Assembly: GCA_029207755.1 (NCBI GenBank)
Contig: JARCOQ010000002.1
Coordinates: 1,798,001 to 1,862,000 of the forward strand
Direction of reading: 5' to 3'
Length of the DNA: 64,000 nt
From: Chamaea fasciata
Taxonomy: Eukaryota > Chordata > Aves > Passeriformes > Sylviidae
Part shown: in pieces, positions 36,701 through 48,290 of the stretch
Layout: each line of letters opens with the position of its first letter
How positions within the stretch are numbered: the stretch's first letter is position 1
The notes under the pieces: generated by a model
Databases searched by the model: none
What the model saw: only the letters and a program-made list of their open reading frames with translations
Told to the model about the DNA's origin: nothing
Made by a program: the position numbers and the translations under genes

Positions 36701-39689
36701 GGAGGGACGGCAAACAAACAGTCAGGAGACGAATCAGCTCTGAATTGACGCCCCACCAGTGGATGTTATGAATGGGTAGAGAAAACACCATGGCACTTTG
36801 CAGGAGTTTTACAGGCAAAATTCCCATGAGCGTCAGATTCCGCTGCCTCAAAAAGGCGTCCTGATCACCATTTAAGCACAGCAGGTTCAAAACCGGCCAA
36901 AAATCCCATCATTTCTCCTCTAATTTTATGTGTGCACATACAGATAAATTTGCACGGCTATCTTTCTATTCTCTCCTCCCATCAAGCAGCATTTCAGAGC
37001 TGCACAGGCATTTCCATTTCACATTCCAGCCCAGCACACCTGCGAGTTAAGGGCTGCCTGGAGAGGCAGACCTCGGACTCACTGGAATTTCATTTAACAC
37101 AACAATCCTGCAGTGCCCTGGCCTTCTCCTGCCTCCAAAACACACACGCTGAGCTTGAAAAAACAGCTGTAAATGTGCTGAGAGGAAATTGTAGAGTGCT
37201 CTTTGCTGCCCGCCCCGCTCCATGGCAGGATGGGAAAGGGCAGGCTGGGAAATTCCTTGGAAAATGCAACATGAGGCTCCTGTTAAAGCCTGCGCTGGTC
37301 ATTGCAAGGCGAGGCCACTGAGGGTGGGACCGGAGAGAGAAAATCCCCAGATTTATTGCAAAGGTCACTGCGGCTCATCCCTGAGATTTGACAACAAGGG
37401 CTCTGTCAGCATCGGAAATGCTCGGTGCCTTTTTATTTTTGGCATTAAAATAAAAATTTAGGAAAGGCAAGTGACACCTGATCCGTGTCACAACGTCTGT
37501 GGGATATCCGGGAATTTTCAATCACTTCGCCTGGCCTAGAATTTCCACAATTCTCTCCACAAAATTGCGAGAGATGTGAAACTCTATTTAGAGCCTTCAC
37601 TGTAGGCAGGAAGTTCTCCAAAATTTACAAAACTCAGCCAGGACTCCATGTTCATTTCTGGCTTAAACTACCACTTACACAAAATTATTTTCTCTTCCTT
37701 TTCAAGGAGCACTTAAATATTCTTATTAACAAATTCAACCACAGAAATGTCTCAATACTAAAATAAAAACCTCCTTTCCTGAAGGTAAAAAAGCCACGTA
37801 GAACAGTGCTGTACAGAGTGCAATCCTGCTTTTATACACGAAACACCGGATTTAAACACCTGCACCAGCCCTCTAGCACTCCTGAATAATTTACCTCTCA
37901 AAATTAATGAAATTAAGTGAACTCTTCACTTTCAGTTTCACAGAGGCAATAATTTCTTCTATCAAAAAGAAAAACACCGTTCCTTTGCCCATTTTTTACT
38001 CTCATTTTTAAGCATTCTGCAGCAGTTAAGGCAAAAGACAAAACATCCTAAAGATATTTAATTTATTCAGGATTTAATGCTACTGCACGTATTCAACAAA
38101 GCATCCCATTCACTTTATGTTTTCAAAAAATCAGGTACTTTTGGAAGTTTATTTTAGAGACAACTTTAAAAGAGGGTTGAAGGGCGGAGTGATGTAAGGG
38201 AATAAATTTTCTGGACAAACAAATTTCATGGATTATTTGTTCTAGAGTGCTGCTCCGATAAAAAAACACCAAACAGAACCCTGGGGGTTTTCACCTTGCC
38301 GTTACTACATTACTGGATATTGTCTCATATAACTCTAAAGCAGATACTGCAGAAGGAATGGAAATATGATCCATACAGACAGCAAAATAAAAGATTTTGT
38401 GGCCAACGAGGGGGGAGTGTGACGTGTGTGGCAGAAAGAAAGATGCGCAAGAGAGATTCTTTTTAAGTAATTTTTTTTTCTTAATTAGTACTACTTTTTG
38501 CTTCAAAAAGAAGCTGTCTTCAAGGTTTAGTTCATATCATTTATAGAAAAGCATTTAGTTTAGCATTTCAAAGCAGAACAGCCCCTAAACCTATTGCTGA
38601 GAAAATCAACAAATAAAAACAGACAAATAAATAAATTTACTACAAAAGCTTCATCATGTTTTGGTTGGGTGTTTTGTTTTTCCAGGAAATGTTTTATGTG
38701 TATCAACCCCCAAAGACAAAACCAGAGGGAGAACATAAACAAAGCAAGTGGAGAGTGCTCCTGGCAGCAGATGAGCACAGCAGAGACAACTCAACCGTCA
38801 TTGGAGGAGCTTTTTGTTTTTACAACCGCTTCATTTATTTCTCCTCGATAGAAAACTATCCCAAGAGTTATTAGGGGACTTCAGAACTTTATAGGACACG
38901 ATGATCACAGGTCTGCGTCAAAAATTGGACCGTGGAGGTTGGAGCTCACATCAATTGCATGAAGATGAGAATTGACCTGACGTTGGAGAGGAGGGCAGAG
39001 ATTCTGCGGGGACAAAAACATGGCCTGACATCTCCCAGGATATGTAAAATCTAAAAACTGCCACCAAAATCTGCTTCAAAAGATGTAGAAACCTGCACAC
39101 CTCCATAAGGGACAAGTCATGGAGAAACCAGTTTTACTACAGCCAGCTCCAACTGATTTTTTTCAGCATGGGACCCCTGTTTGGCCTCAGACCTGGGGCA
39201 GAGTTGGGAGCAAAACGTTCAAACATGAACCTGCGTTGACTCAGAACATGTCCCTTTCATTCCCAAGAAAGATGGAGGAAAATACATCCCATCATCTCTC
39301 CAGTAAGAGAAAATTCTGATAGCAAATTCGCACTCAAATATATTAAAATCTTTCACAAAAGAACACCAAAAACCCCCCAACTTCCCAAACAACATACTTG
39401 AACAGGAATGGGTATAAAAATCAGGAAGGTAAAAGCTTTTTTTTTCCCTTTTCCCAATTTTGAAAGGATTATAACGTTATTTCCTTAATCCAAAAAAAAA
39501 AGGATATTAAATTGACTATTAATGTCGAATTGTCTTAAATTCTGTCAGATGCAAGCGCTTGGATTTGCAGCTTTCCAAAACCAGCACAGAACGGGGGTTT
39601 TAAAGCTGGCCTGGAGCTAAAGGGAGACTTACACGGCCCTGAATATCCACACATCTCTCTAATGAGACTTTTTTACTGCACAATAAATC

Positions 39690-39790
39690 CCAAAGCAGTT
39701 TGTATATGCGCTGCAATTGCAGCATGACTCAAGCAGCATTAATCAAGTGTTATGGTAACCTCATTTTCAACATTTCTATCGCCGTGCTTC
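39690..39790. promoter_or_regulatory. Possible conserved non-coding element with a 14-bp palindrome
   Basis: GCTGCAATTGCAGC at 39710-39723 is a perfect 14-bp palindrome. It is followed at once by ATGACTCA (AP-1-like), then GCATTAATCAAG and TTATGGTAACCTC. The density of factor-like cores in 60 bp suggests a regulatory element. Conservation is untested. Confidence 0.22.
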
Positions 39791-41794
39791 ATTTCTTACC
39801 GAGCTCCTTTTACTAGGAAGGGCTTCAGGACGTCCCATGCGTTGGCTTTCCTTATAAAAATGTCAAGCCTCGCAGTGTACCTACATACCCAGGATTCTTT
39901 ACTGTGTTTTCTGCTCCGTGCCAGGAGCTGACATCATCCCTGCTCTGTTTGAACAGCTGGGCCTTGCCCAACTGCAGCAGAAACAGTAAAATTTCCTTTG
40001 AGAAGAACATCAGGTAGTGCTCGCCGAGGGTTTCACCTGAGTTACTCTTTGGTTGTTCTGTCTTTGGGGTTTGTCAGCCTTTCCAGCCCCAATGCTGATC
40101 GACTGCATGTTTATCGTCACTAAAGTTCACAACGCGGTTATAAAACCAAAAAGCAACCATCCCGTCCTCTGTCCTCATCCCAATCCTTAAATCCACTTCT
40201 CAGTGAGGTCAAGAAGACCAGAACTGAAACACCTATTAAGGAAAGGAAGTACTCCTTGGCTACCAGAGTCACAAATGTGAAGGGAAGGAAGAGTCCCGTG
40301 ATCAGGTTTTCACAGAGCTGAACCCTGAATCTTCAGGAGCCCTGGAGAACCAAAATTTTCTGCTACATCACGTTTGCTTTGAAATGAGCTGTTCTCAGCT
40401 GCATTTCGTCAAATGACACCCATATTTCTAAGGCTGAATTCTGCTCAGTTCAGCGGGGATCAGCAGAGCGGGGCCCTGAAGACAAACCTGCAGAGATGTG
40501 CCCTGTCAGGATGCTGGGATTCCTGCATGGAATTGCATGCAGCCCTTCATCTTTTCAACTCTCCTGATCCAGCGGAATGAAAACACACTCATGGAAACAC
40601 AAAACGCAACTTCCTTCTACTCCTATTTGATGATAATGAAGCTCAAGAAACGCAGCTGAAGCAAAGGACCCAGCGATGGCGTCGCAGGGAATGAATTAAA
40701 ATAAAAAGCGTGGCGCAGACGAAGTATGCAATTCATTTTCAGCTCATAAATCCTGATTTTAAAGTGAAAAGGATACACAGAGGATGTATAAAAATTTAGT
40801 GGCTACGGTCCTTCCAGTGTCAAAACCATGTGCTTACATAAGAACACACACTTCTGGGGGAAAAAAAAAAAGCCATTAAATGGTAAGATGTTAGTAAATC
40901 AGCCTGGGGTCAGCTCAGCCCCGTTGTGCACCTGCACGTGCATTTCACTGTGCTCCAGGCCCTCCCTGCCACACCACTCACTAAATCAATCCGAGGTTTA
41001 CAGAGCGAAGGAGCTCGCAGCAAGGAGTGAGTCACAGTATTTACGGGAATTTCATTGACCCCTGGTGGGAATGAGGGAAGGGGTGGCACTGTCCAGTTCT
41101 GTGCGTGCAGCGTTTTCTTCTCCCGTGCCAAGAAACTTTATTTTTACTGGGACAACTTCTGAGTTGGAGGCATAAATAGCAAAAGCAGTATTCCTGCTGG
41201 CCGCCTCCTCAAGTCAGGGCTGCAGGGGGAGGAAGGAGATGTACTTCAGCTTTGGCTGTCACCAGGCAACAAAAGAATAAACACAATGACACGGGGCCAG
41301 TGTAGAATGAAATGATGTGGTTTGTGTTTTGAAATTCTGCATTGATTACTCTGCACACAAGCATATATAATAAATATATTTCATTCTGCACATGAGTGTG
41401 TCTGTAAAATCTAGTAAAAGTTTATGTTTTAACATCTAAGAAGATGATCAGACACAAGAGCGGAGCTGAAGGCCAAACCTTAATTACGTCTTTACTCCAA
41501 ACATGACAAAAATTATCAAGGGGGTGGAATTCCACCTCACAGCTCTTCCTGCTCATGAAGATGGGCTCTTAATATTCACAGAACTGCTCCTCTGAGGTCT
41601 GTCAGCTCTGTAAACCCACTTGGGATGGCCCATCACAGCCTCCAAAACTAGAGAGTGACTCCTGTTGCTAAGTTTATTCTATTTACGTTCCTCCTAGATG
41701 AGGAAAGCAGCAAAATTAAGTGAGTTATAGTAGGAAATGGGATGTGTTTATTTTCCTTCGGGGCAATCAGCAAAACAAATGTGGTGTTAATTAC

Positions 41795-41954
41795 CTCTAA
41801 ATATTCCCGCATAGCAAAAATCCCCATATAAAACAACGGATCTGTTGACTGAGCTGTATCTTGGTGCAATGTTGACTTTTCCATTAGCCCTTCAAAGAGT
41901 GAAGCAGTTATTTTTTTGACACGTGGCCCATAATATTTCAGATCCTGTGCTAGC
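41795..41954 (-). CDS. Exon-like segment A (unidentified, minus strand)
   Basis: A 160-nt segment with a good minus-strand acceptor (AAGTTTGGTTTCCAG|G) and donor GAG|GTAATT. It encodes 53 residues: LAQDLKYYGPRVKKITASLF, then EGLMEKSTLHQDTAQSTD, then PLFYMGIFAMREYLE. The frame stays open upstream to about 42115 and downstream to 41648, so a longer exon of up to about 150 codons is possible. The helical, charged and hydrophobic pattern is unlike the surrounding AT-rich noise. It enters in phase 2 and exits in phase 0. I cannot name the family. Confidence 0.35.
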
Positions 41955-42389
41955 CTGGAAACCAAACTTAATGATCTGCCGGACTCTTGAAAATCCCTGA
42001 CCTCGGAACATCGAAGCAAATAACCTGTCAGGACTTGCAGCACTGGAATTGCTGCTTGGCTTATTCCAGTTTTAGCCCCCGCGTCCATCGAGCACACCGA
42101 GGCCTTGGGGTTGTGTCATGCCGCTGCAATGTTTCGGAAAGCGATGTTGAAAACTTATCAAGATGAATTACTCCTCTTTGGACACTTTACCACCAAAACG
42201 GCCCAGCATTATGCTGCACGGCCATGTGCAGCACTCTGCTCACATGACAAATGGGCTTTAATAACCTCTCCAAGAATGTAAAACTCCTCACAGCCGGTGC
42301 TGAGATGAGATCAGCAGCTAACACAGCTCAGGTGACAACCGGTGCCTGTTCCCTGCACTAAAACCATCCAGGTTTCTGGGACGTGTGTG
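41955..42389. other. Unique DNA between exon-like segment A and a CR1 copy
   Basis: The first part continues the open minus-strand frame of segment A (residues such as IPVLQVLTGYLLRCSEV), which could be part of a longer exon. The remainder shows nothing recognisable. Confidence 0.4.
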
Positions 42390-42688
42390 ATCACAGAAAC
42401 ACAGAAAGTGCTGAGCTGGAAGGGACCCGCAGGATCATTGAATCCAGCTCCTGGCCCTGCACAGACACCAACAATTCCACCCTGGGCACCCCTGGCAGCG
42501 CTGTCCAAACCCTCCTGGAGCTCTGGGGCCGTGCCCGTTCCCTGGGGAGCCTGGGCAGTGCCCAGCACCCTCTGGGGGAAGAACCTTTTCCTAAATCCAA
42601 CCTAAACCTGCCCTGACACAGGTTCAGGCCATTCCCTGGCTCCTGTCACTGTCCCAGGGAGCAGAGATCAGTGCCTGCCCCTCCTCTC
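42390..42688 (-). mobile_element. CR1 LINE 3' fragment (about 300 bp)
   Basis: The plus strand reads as clean antisense CR1: ATCACAGAAACACAGAAAGT, 'GAGCTGGAAGGGACCCGCAG', GATCATTGAATCCAGCTCCT, 'GGCCCTGCACAGACACC', CTGGGGAGCCTGGGCAGTGC, GAAGAACCTTTTCCTAAATC, 'CAACCTAAACCTGCCCTGAC', then CCTGTCACTGTCCCAGGGAG. The 3' end is at the left. It is truncated within the 3' region, so the ORFs it shows on both strands (for example 42311-42605) are spurious. Confidence 0.97.
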
Positions 42689-45600
42689 CCGACGAAGATG
42701 TGGAGTATTGGGGCTGTTCTGTGGGAACCGTCAGTCACGTGCGATTTTCCTGTGCACTGCAGCATCTACCAACAAGACTATAAAGACCATGAAGAGGATT
42801 TCACTAAGCCTCCTTCTTCAAGGCTTTTTTTTTTTACAGATTCTAAAATTCTTGGGAGGGTGTTACAAAACAATTCCTGCTGTGCTCCTCTGTGTGCTGC
42901 AGGTTTGGGAATTCGGAGGTTGCTTCTGCCCACTGGTGCAGCTGGAATCACTGGCCCCAGTGCTCAGCCAGTGATGTTATCTGAGTTAACAAACACAGAT
43001 TTTATTTCTCTCTTCCATCTACCCACAGTCAGACTGGCAAGTCTGCTCTCAAAGGTTCCTTTTCTAAACTCTTGAAGTTTTAACTTTTTAGTTTTTTAAG
43101 AGGCATATACTTCCAACTGCTAAATAAAAGTGAAGTGATTGAAACTTTGTCTCACCCTTGCCTCCTGTATTGATATTCTGAATCATGTGAGGGATGTCTA
43201 TTGCCATTAACTCATGGCTAAGCACGCTTCCCTTCAAAATTCAAAATAAAAAGCTAAAACGGACTCTCTTGCAACAATCATTCAATTTCTTAATAAAAAC
43301 TGGACTTAGGGAAACCACAGAAATAATTCAGTACCCTGAAACGTACAAGCAAAGAATCAAGGGGCATGAATGATTTCTTCATGACCATCTCTGTTCCAGA
43401 ACAGTTCCACTGCTGTCAGAGAAGGGAATAACGTTGGGAAGCTTCCTGTTCTGAATCAGGTCACAGCAACTGCAAGCCAAGCTCCACTTGGTGGAAACAC
43501 CCTTGCAGACAGGAAGGATCTTGGCTAATGAATGCATCTGGGAGATACGGGTCTAATAAACTTGGCACATGTTTGCTCTAGCATGAAGAAAAAAAAAAAA
43601 AAGAGCAAGAGTAGGGATCTGGAAAAGTGTAGTTAGGAAAAGCCTGTCAGTGCTATGCACTTAACAAGGGTTTATGACTGTTACCACATTTTCTCTCCCC
43701 TATAGAACTGAATCATATGACAAATTCCTCAAATAACACTGTTTTACTTGGGAAAGAAATGAAAATTCAGGATTTAGTCACCAAAACAGATCTAGACTTC
43801 GATATGTAGATTCAACGATCTGCAAAACTGTGTTGCTATGAGCTGTGTTTGAGGGTGCAGCTTAGAAACCGAGCTGTCAGAAATTATTATTAATATTAAA
43901 CCACAGTATATTTTACAGAGTGAGAATGATAGAACTATTTAGGGAACCAATCACACAGAGAGCAGAAAATACAAATTGGACTCCTGCATTTTCTTACCAG
44001 TGCATCCTGCACTAATCTTCTTCACAGAACACTGAATATCACATCCTTGAAGGAGGAAAAAAAAAAAGGGCTGAGGCTTCAAAATCTCATTTTGCCAAGA
44101 GCTGTGGGCTTGTGTTGTACAGAATTGCAATTCTGGAGACCAGTTCCCTTTCTTTTTCCAGTTGCTTTTCCATGGATGCATTTATTTAAAGCCATGGATG
44201 ATTCCTAGGATGATTCTATAGTAAGCAAAGAGAGGGAGAAGATGCTCATTGGAGCGGACTTCAAGCTGAGGAAAAACATCCTCACAACGAGCATCAGCTT
44301 CCCATTGACCTTCATAAAGTGAATTTAGGGAATGGCCAGTCTGCCACTCTTTCACAGGGACTTTCAGAGCCCAAGCCTGCTGTGGAAGTAGTAAACTCAT
44401 GAAAAGTAGTCAAGAAATGTCTGCCCAGGTCCTTCCCTCCCAGTTCCACCTGGGCCTGTACACACGGATCCATCCGGAGCTCTGCAGGGAAATATCTCAC
44501 AGCTATCACACATTTCCTTCCTGAGCCTGCACCTCCTACATTCTGATTTTCTACACTTGATCACGCTTCCCAGCACTTAATCCCCACACAAAACCAGAAG
44601 CCGCTGTCCCTCACGGTGTGCTTTCCTAAAATACCAGGAATATTTCCTATCAAAGCAGCCCCAAATTCTCGGGCGCTCCAAGAGAGCTTTGGCGTCAATG
44701 CCGAGCATCACGTTACCCCACGCTGCCACATCCATCACAGGCAGCTGCCACTACAGCCTGAGCCCTTCTCTCCGTTCACTCTTAAGAAGTTTTAACTGGA
44801 ATGTGGGGGGAAAAGTGATTTTTGAACCATGAGGGTGAAAATGCTATGGCTGAGACTGCAGTAAGGATGATATTGTATCCCTAGGTGCTTTTCACTTTTT
44901 TTTGAAAAGAAAGAAACCCCTCCTTAAATTCATGTTGACAAGATGAACTTTTCCGGTTCACGCAAGTCAACGAAAGTTGTTGAAAAATAATGAGAATAGA
45001 AAATTCTCACATTTATTTTGGAGCCTAGTTAGACCCAGCATGTCCAGACGCAGAGGCAGCGCCACAGGGCTGACAAGACAGCCTTGCTAAATAAACAAAT
45101 TGTCCCTTCAAATCCTGGTGTAAGCTGCAGGCTTTCGAACGACAATTGATAACTGCCATTATTAGAGTCTGAAAAACATAGACCAGGCCGATGGGCAGAT
45201 TTCAGTTTGGCAACTGAGAACTTCTTCAGTTCAACTGAAACAAAAAAACCTGTCAGTTCATCTACTTCTTTCAAAAATGGAGAACATTTATACATATATT
45301 ATCCTGATTTAAGCTAGCTACAGTGTTGTCTCAGAAGTTGCTTTAGTGAAGAATTTTATGATTTCCTAAAACTGTGACAGCTCGCTGTAAGACAGATAGA
45401 ATCCTATAACACTCCAACATAATTTCAACTCTTTTATATTTATATGTATATTATGGATACATGTATATCCATTTGTATGGATGAAACATCAGACCTGATT
45501 ACAACTGATAATTTACAGTCTTCCTCTAAATGACAAGTCCATCTAAACATCTGAAACCGGGAATAATGCAGTTTTCAAACGAGTTTATAAACTTCTGATG

Positions 45601-48004
45601 ATGAAACAAGTTTCCAACCAAGGGCAAGAGCTCCCTCTAGACAACAGCCTGGGAATTTTTCGCAGTCTGCATTTTAACTGAACTTGGAAGAGAATAAAAT
45701 AAAGATAATGGAGGTGGGAAGCACACAAGAACAGTTGTCACTCTCCTGAGAAACACTGGACTCTACCCCTAGTAGAGTTATTTACGTTATAAAAGAACCA
45801 ATGGTTTGGGGAAGAAAAAATGAAAATCAGTTTAGCATTTTGAAGTGATTTTTATCACATTACATGGAATTACACAGGTCTTCTCCCAAAACTAAGAGCT
45901 CCTTACTCCTTTTCACTCAGATTTCAGCCCAGAATTAGAACTGCCCAGGTCTCTCCCCAGGATTTCTCTCTGCTAAGCACTGAAATGCTCAGGTTGGAAA
46001 GCATTTTTTCTTCTCCAGGACATTGCCTGCATTTTTAAGGATCATTCTGAGCTCTTTATGTCACCCAGTGTGCTTGCACTTTTATTAGGAACATTGTCCA
46101 TCAGCTGTTGGACTCCTCTCTCCTTTTAAATACCTTCACGATTCTCCACAAAAACAGGACTGCAGATGTGCCCGCGAATTCTTAGGTGGAAGATTGTAAG
46201 GCTCAACCAAATTCAAGTGAGCAGATTTGTGTTCTCCAACCTGTTCCTTCCCTATCTGATAACAAAACCTTGCCCTGTACCAGTGGTATTAACTTTACAA
46301 ACCTCCCCATTCCACATTTGCTGAAGAGATTAAATATGTCAAACCCTTAAAGATGCCTCGTACTTTAATTTGGACTGGATATCAAGCTACTCCTTTTGGG
46401 GAATGTGGAAAGTATTTCTTGTAACTAGTCTGTGTCCAGAAATACAATTTTGTTACATGTGATATTGCTTATTATTTGCATTTGGGTTTGCACAACGGGG
46501 CAAGTTCCAGTGAACTCCTCAGTGCTGACATATTTTACCAGTAAACAGCAGTTTCCAGAAACCGGAGAAGAAATACTAATAACAACTTACAAGTTGGTTT
46601 GAGGGAATTCTAGAATGAAAACATCCCTCAATAATATTTTCACATAGTGATTTACATGTACCACCCCTCCAGTTTAGCTACAGAGGAAGAGTTACGGCTG
46701 TAGAGGGTGTTTTGGACCCTGCTTATGACCCCCAGAAGACCCTGACCTGCAAAACACTGCACTGGGAATGCTCACTGACAGCACTGAAATGAGGAAGTAA
46801 AGATACAAAATAAAAATAAAGTTTTCAAGGGAGTGTCCACTGAACTTTATGACATGATTTTCCAGCTGAAGCACAGAGAGTTGGGCATCCCTGCACTGCA
46901 CCAACGCAAGCTGTACACAGAAATTAAACCCTTTCAACTGCTGAAAAAACCTTCATTTGCTGAGGCCAGAGAAAGGATTGACAAAAAAACCCCAGAAGCA
47001 CAAGGAGATGGCTCTAGTTAACAGACAGCAGGAGTGCACTGACATGCAAGGCAGCAATTACAACCCAAAATATCCACGTGCCTGCCAAAAAAATGATGTC
47101 AGGCTTCGGTGTTTGGTACATATCAAAATACCCCTGCTACCAGAAACAGAGGCACGTATGTGAGAGCCGTAGATGAATTTCCCAACTTAATAGGGCCACA
47201 CACCTTGAAAAGGGGTAAATCAATGGTAACCATCACAGCGTGCATTTCTGCGCAGCCAGATTCTGTTTAAAATGTTAAACATAGATTAGAGTTTGGCCTT
47301 TTCATTTGCTTTTACACACCTGGAAAAGATTAATAAGCATTTAGTTTCCGTTTGGTGGGAAAAAAAAAGAAATCCTTCTACTTCGAGTAAAGAGTTTATA
47401 ACCGATTATGTAGAATAGGGAAAACTTGCAACAACATCACTTTATTAATAAGACACATCTGTCTTGTTATGAACAGAGTATAAGGGGCAGGGGAATTCCC
47501 TCAGTAAAAATAATGTGAGGAGGCTAAAAAGATTTTAAAATATGAGGAACCATCAAGACATTATTTCTGGAGGATCCCTGAGAAGCTACACTGAATTCAA
47601 ACTGGGGTTTTAAAAATTACGTGGGTATTTTTCCTCTTCCCAAGAAGAGTCTCAGCTCTCATTTGCTTTTCCCTAAATGCTCTGAGAAAGGCTGGCCCTA
47701 AATGCTCCTACCTTGTGGCCCCTGAATGGATATCAGGGCTTAAAACCCAGAAATTTCCCTAATATGGTTCTGATAGCACAGGCCCAAACCAAGGCATGCT
47801 TTAATCTTTGAAATCTTCCTGTAGGTTTAGAAGGAATTTTACCCAGGCCTGCCAGGCAAACCCAAGTAGTCTCTTCACAGGCGATTTCAGCTGCCTGGAT
47901 GGAGAGATAACAGAGTGGGGAGGTAGGAATCAGCTCATTCAAGAGACAATGGGCTGCAGACGTAAGACAAACACTAATCCAAAACGCAGCAACGTAGTGG
48001 AAAG
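42689..48004. other. Unique AT-rich non-coding DNA
   Basis: A runs at 43589-43602 and near 44056, and an AT-rich stretch near 45430. A 48-nt segment at 43998-44045 has strong splice signals and is listed separately. No transposon recognised. ORFs such as 45029-45295 (minus) carry a good internal acceptor but no donor. Confidence 0.5.
43998..44045 (-). CDS. Micro-exon-like segment with very strong splice signals (minus strand)
   Basis: A 48-nt segment between an unusually strong acceptor (CCTTTTTTTTTTTCCTCCTT then CAAG|G) and a strong donor (CACTG|GTAAGAA). One frame is open: CDIQCSVKKISAGCT, phase 1 in and phase 1 out, with three cysteines. The pyrimidine tract is partly a simple T run, which inflates the acceptor. 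Size and isolation argue for a pseudo-exon. Confidence 0.15.
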
Positions 48005-48290
48005 TCATAATAGACCCTGAATAACTTCCTTTTCCTCCCACGCATCCAGGAGCTGAGAAAATATTGAGGGAAAGATGAGAAAATTCACAGTCATTTCTCT
48101 GGAGTGTGGAGCCAAGCCTGTCTGCCCCTCGTCTCCCTCCTCCCAGTGGAAAAAAAGCTCTGTGAGCATCTCCTCTGCAGACCTGGGAGCATGAATCACT
48201 GGGCTGTGGAATAATTCCCTTCCCCAGACGTTTCTGAACGCTGCCAGCTTTGTCAGTCTTTTACTGCCCTGCCTCCAGCGATTCCTGTAC
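48005..48290 (-). CDS. Exon-like terminal ORF (unidentified, minus strand)
   Basis: Immediately after a superb acceptor (TTGTTTCCTTCTCTCTCACAG, nearly pure pyrimidine) a frame runs 94 codons to TGA. It includes YRNRWRQGSKRLTKLAAFRN, SAEEMLTELFFHWEEGDE and MTVNFLIFPSIFSQLLDAWE, a convincing charged and hydrophobic mix. No donor of quality lies inside, so it would be a terminal exon, yet no AATAAA was noticed close downstream. The product is unknown. A chance ORF in a GC-richer patch is the main alternative. Confidence 0.28.

Larger units (their letters stand above)
33927..41794. other. Unique non-coding DNA
   Basis: No gene or named transposon over nearly 8 kb. Short A/T runs occur near 38470, 39437 and 40860. 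Enhancer-like text occurs at 36580-36700 and 39690-39790, listed separately. ORFs of 90-129 codons at 34829-35182 and 36932-37368 overlap on both strands and are unsupported. Confidence 0.5.

Noticed and set aside
42311..42616. Overlapping ORFs of 69-87 codons on both strands
   Set aside because: They lie inside the CR1 3' fragment, which is non-coding there.
44182..44400. Minus-strand exon-like frame (QAWALKVPVKEWQTGHSLNS)
   Set aside because: The only donor is weak, and joining it to the next candidate at 43998-44045 would create a stop codon.
45029..45295. 88-codon minus-strand ORF with internal acceptor TTTTTTTGTTTCAG
   Set aside because: No usable donor and no terminal-exon signals; the T run explains the acceptor.
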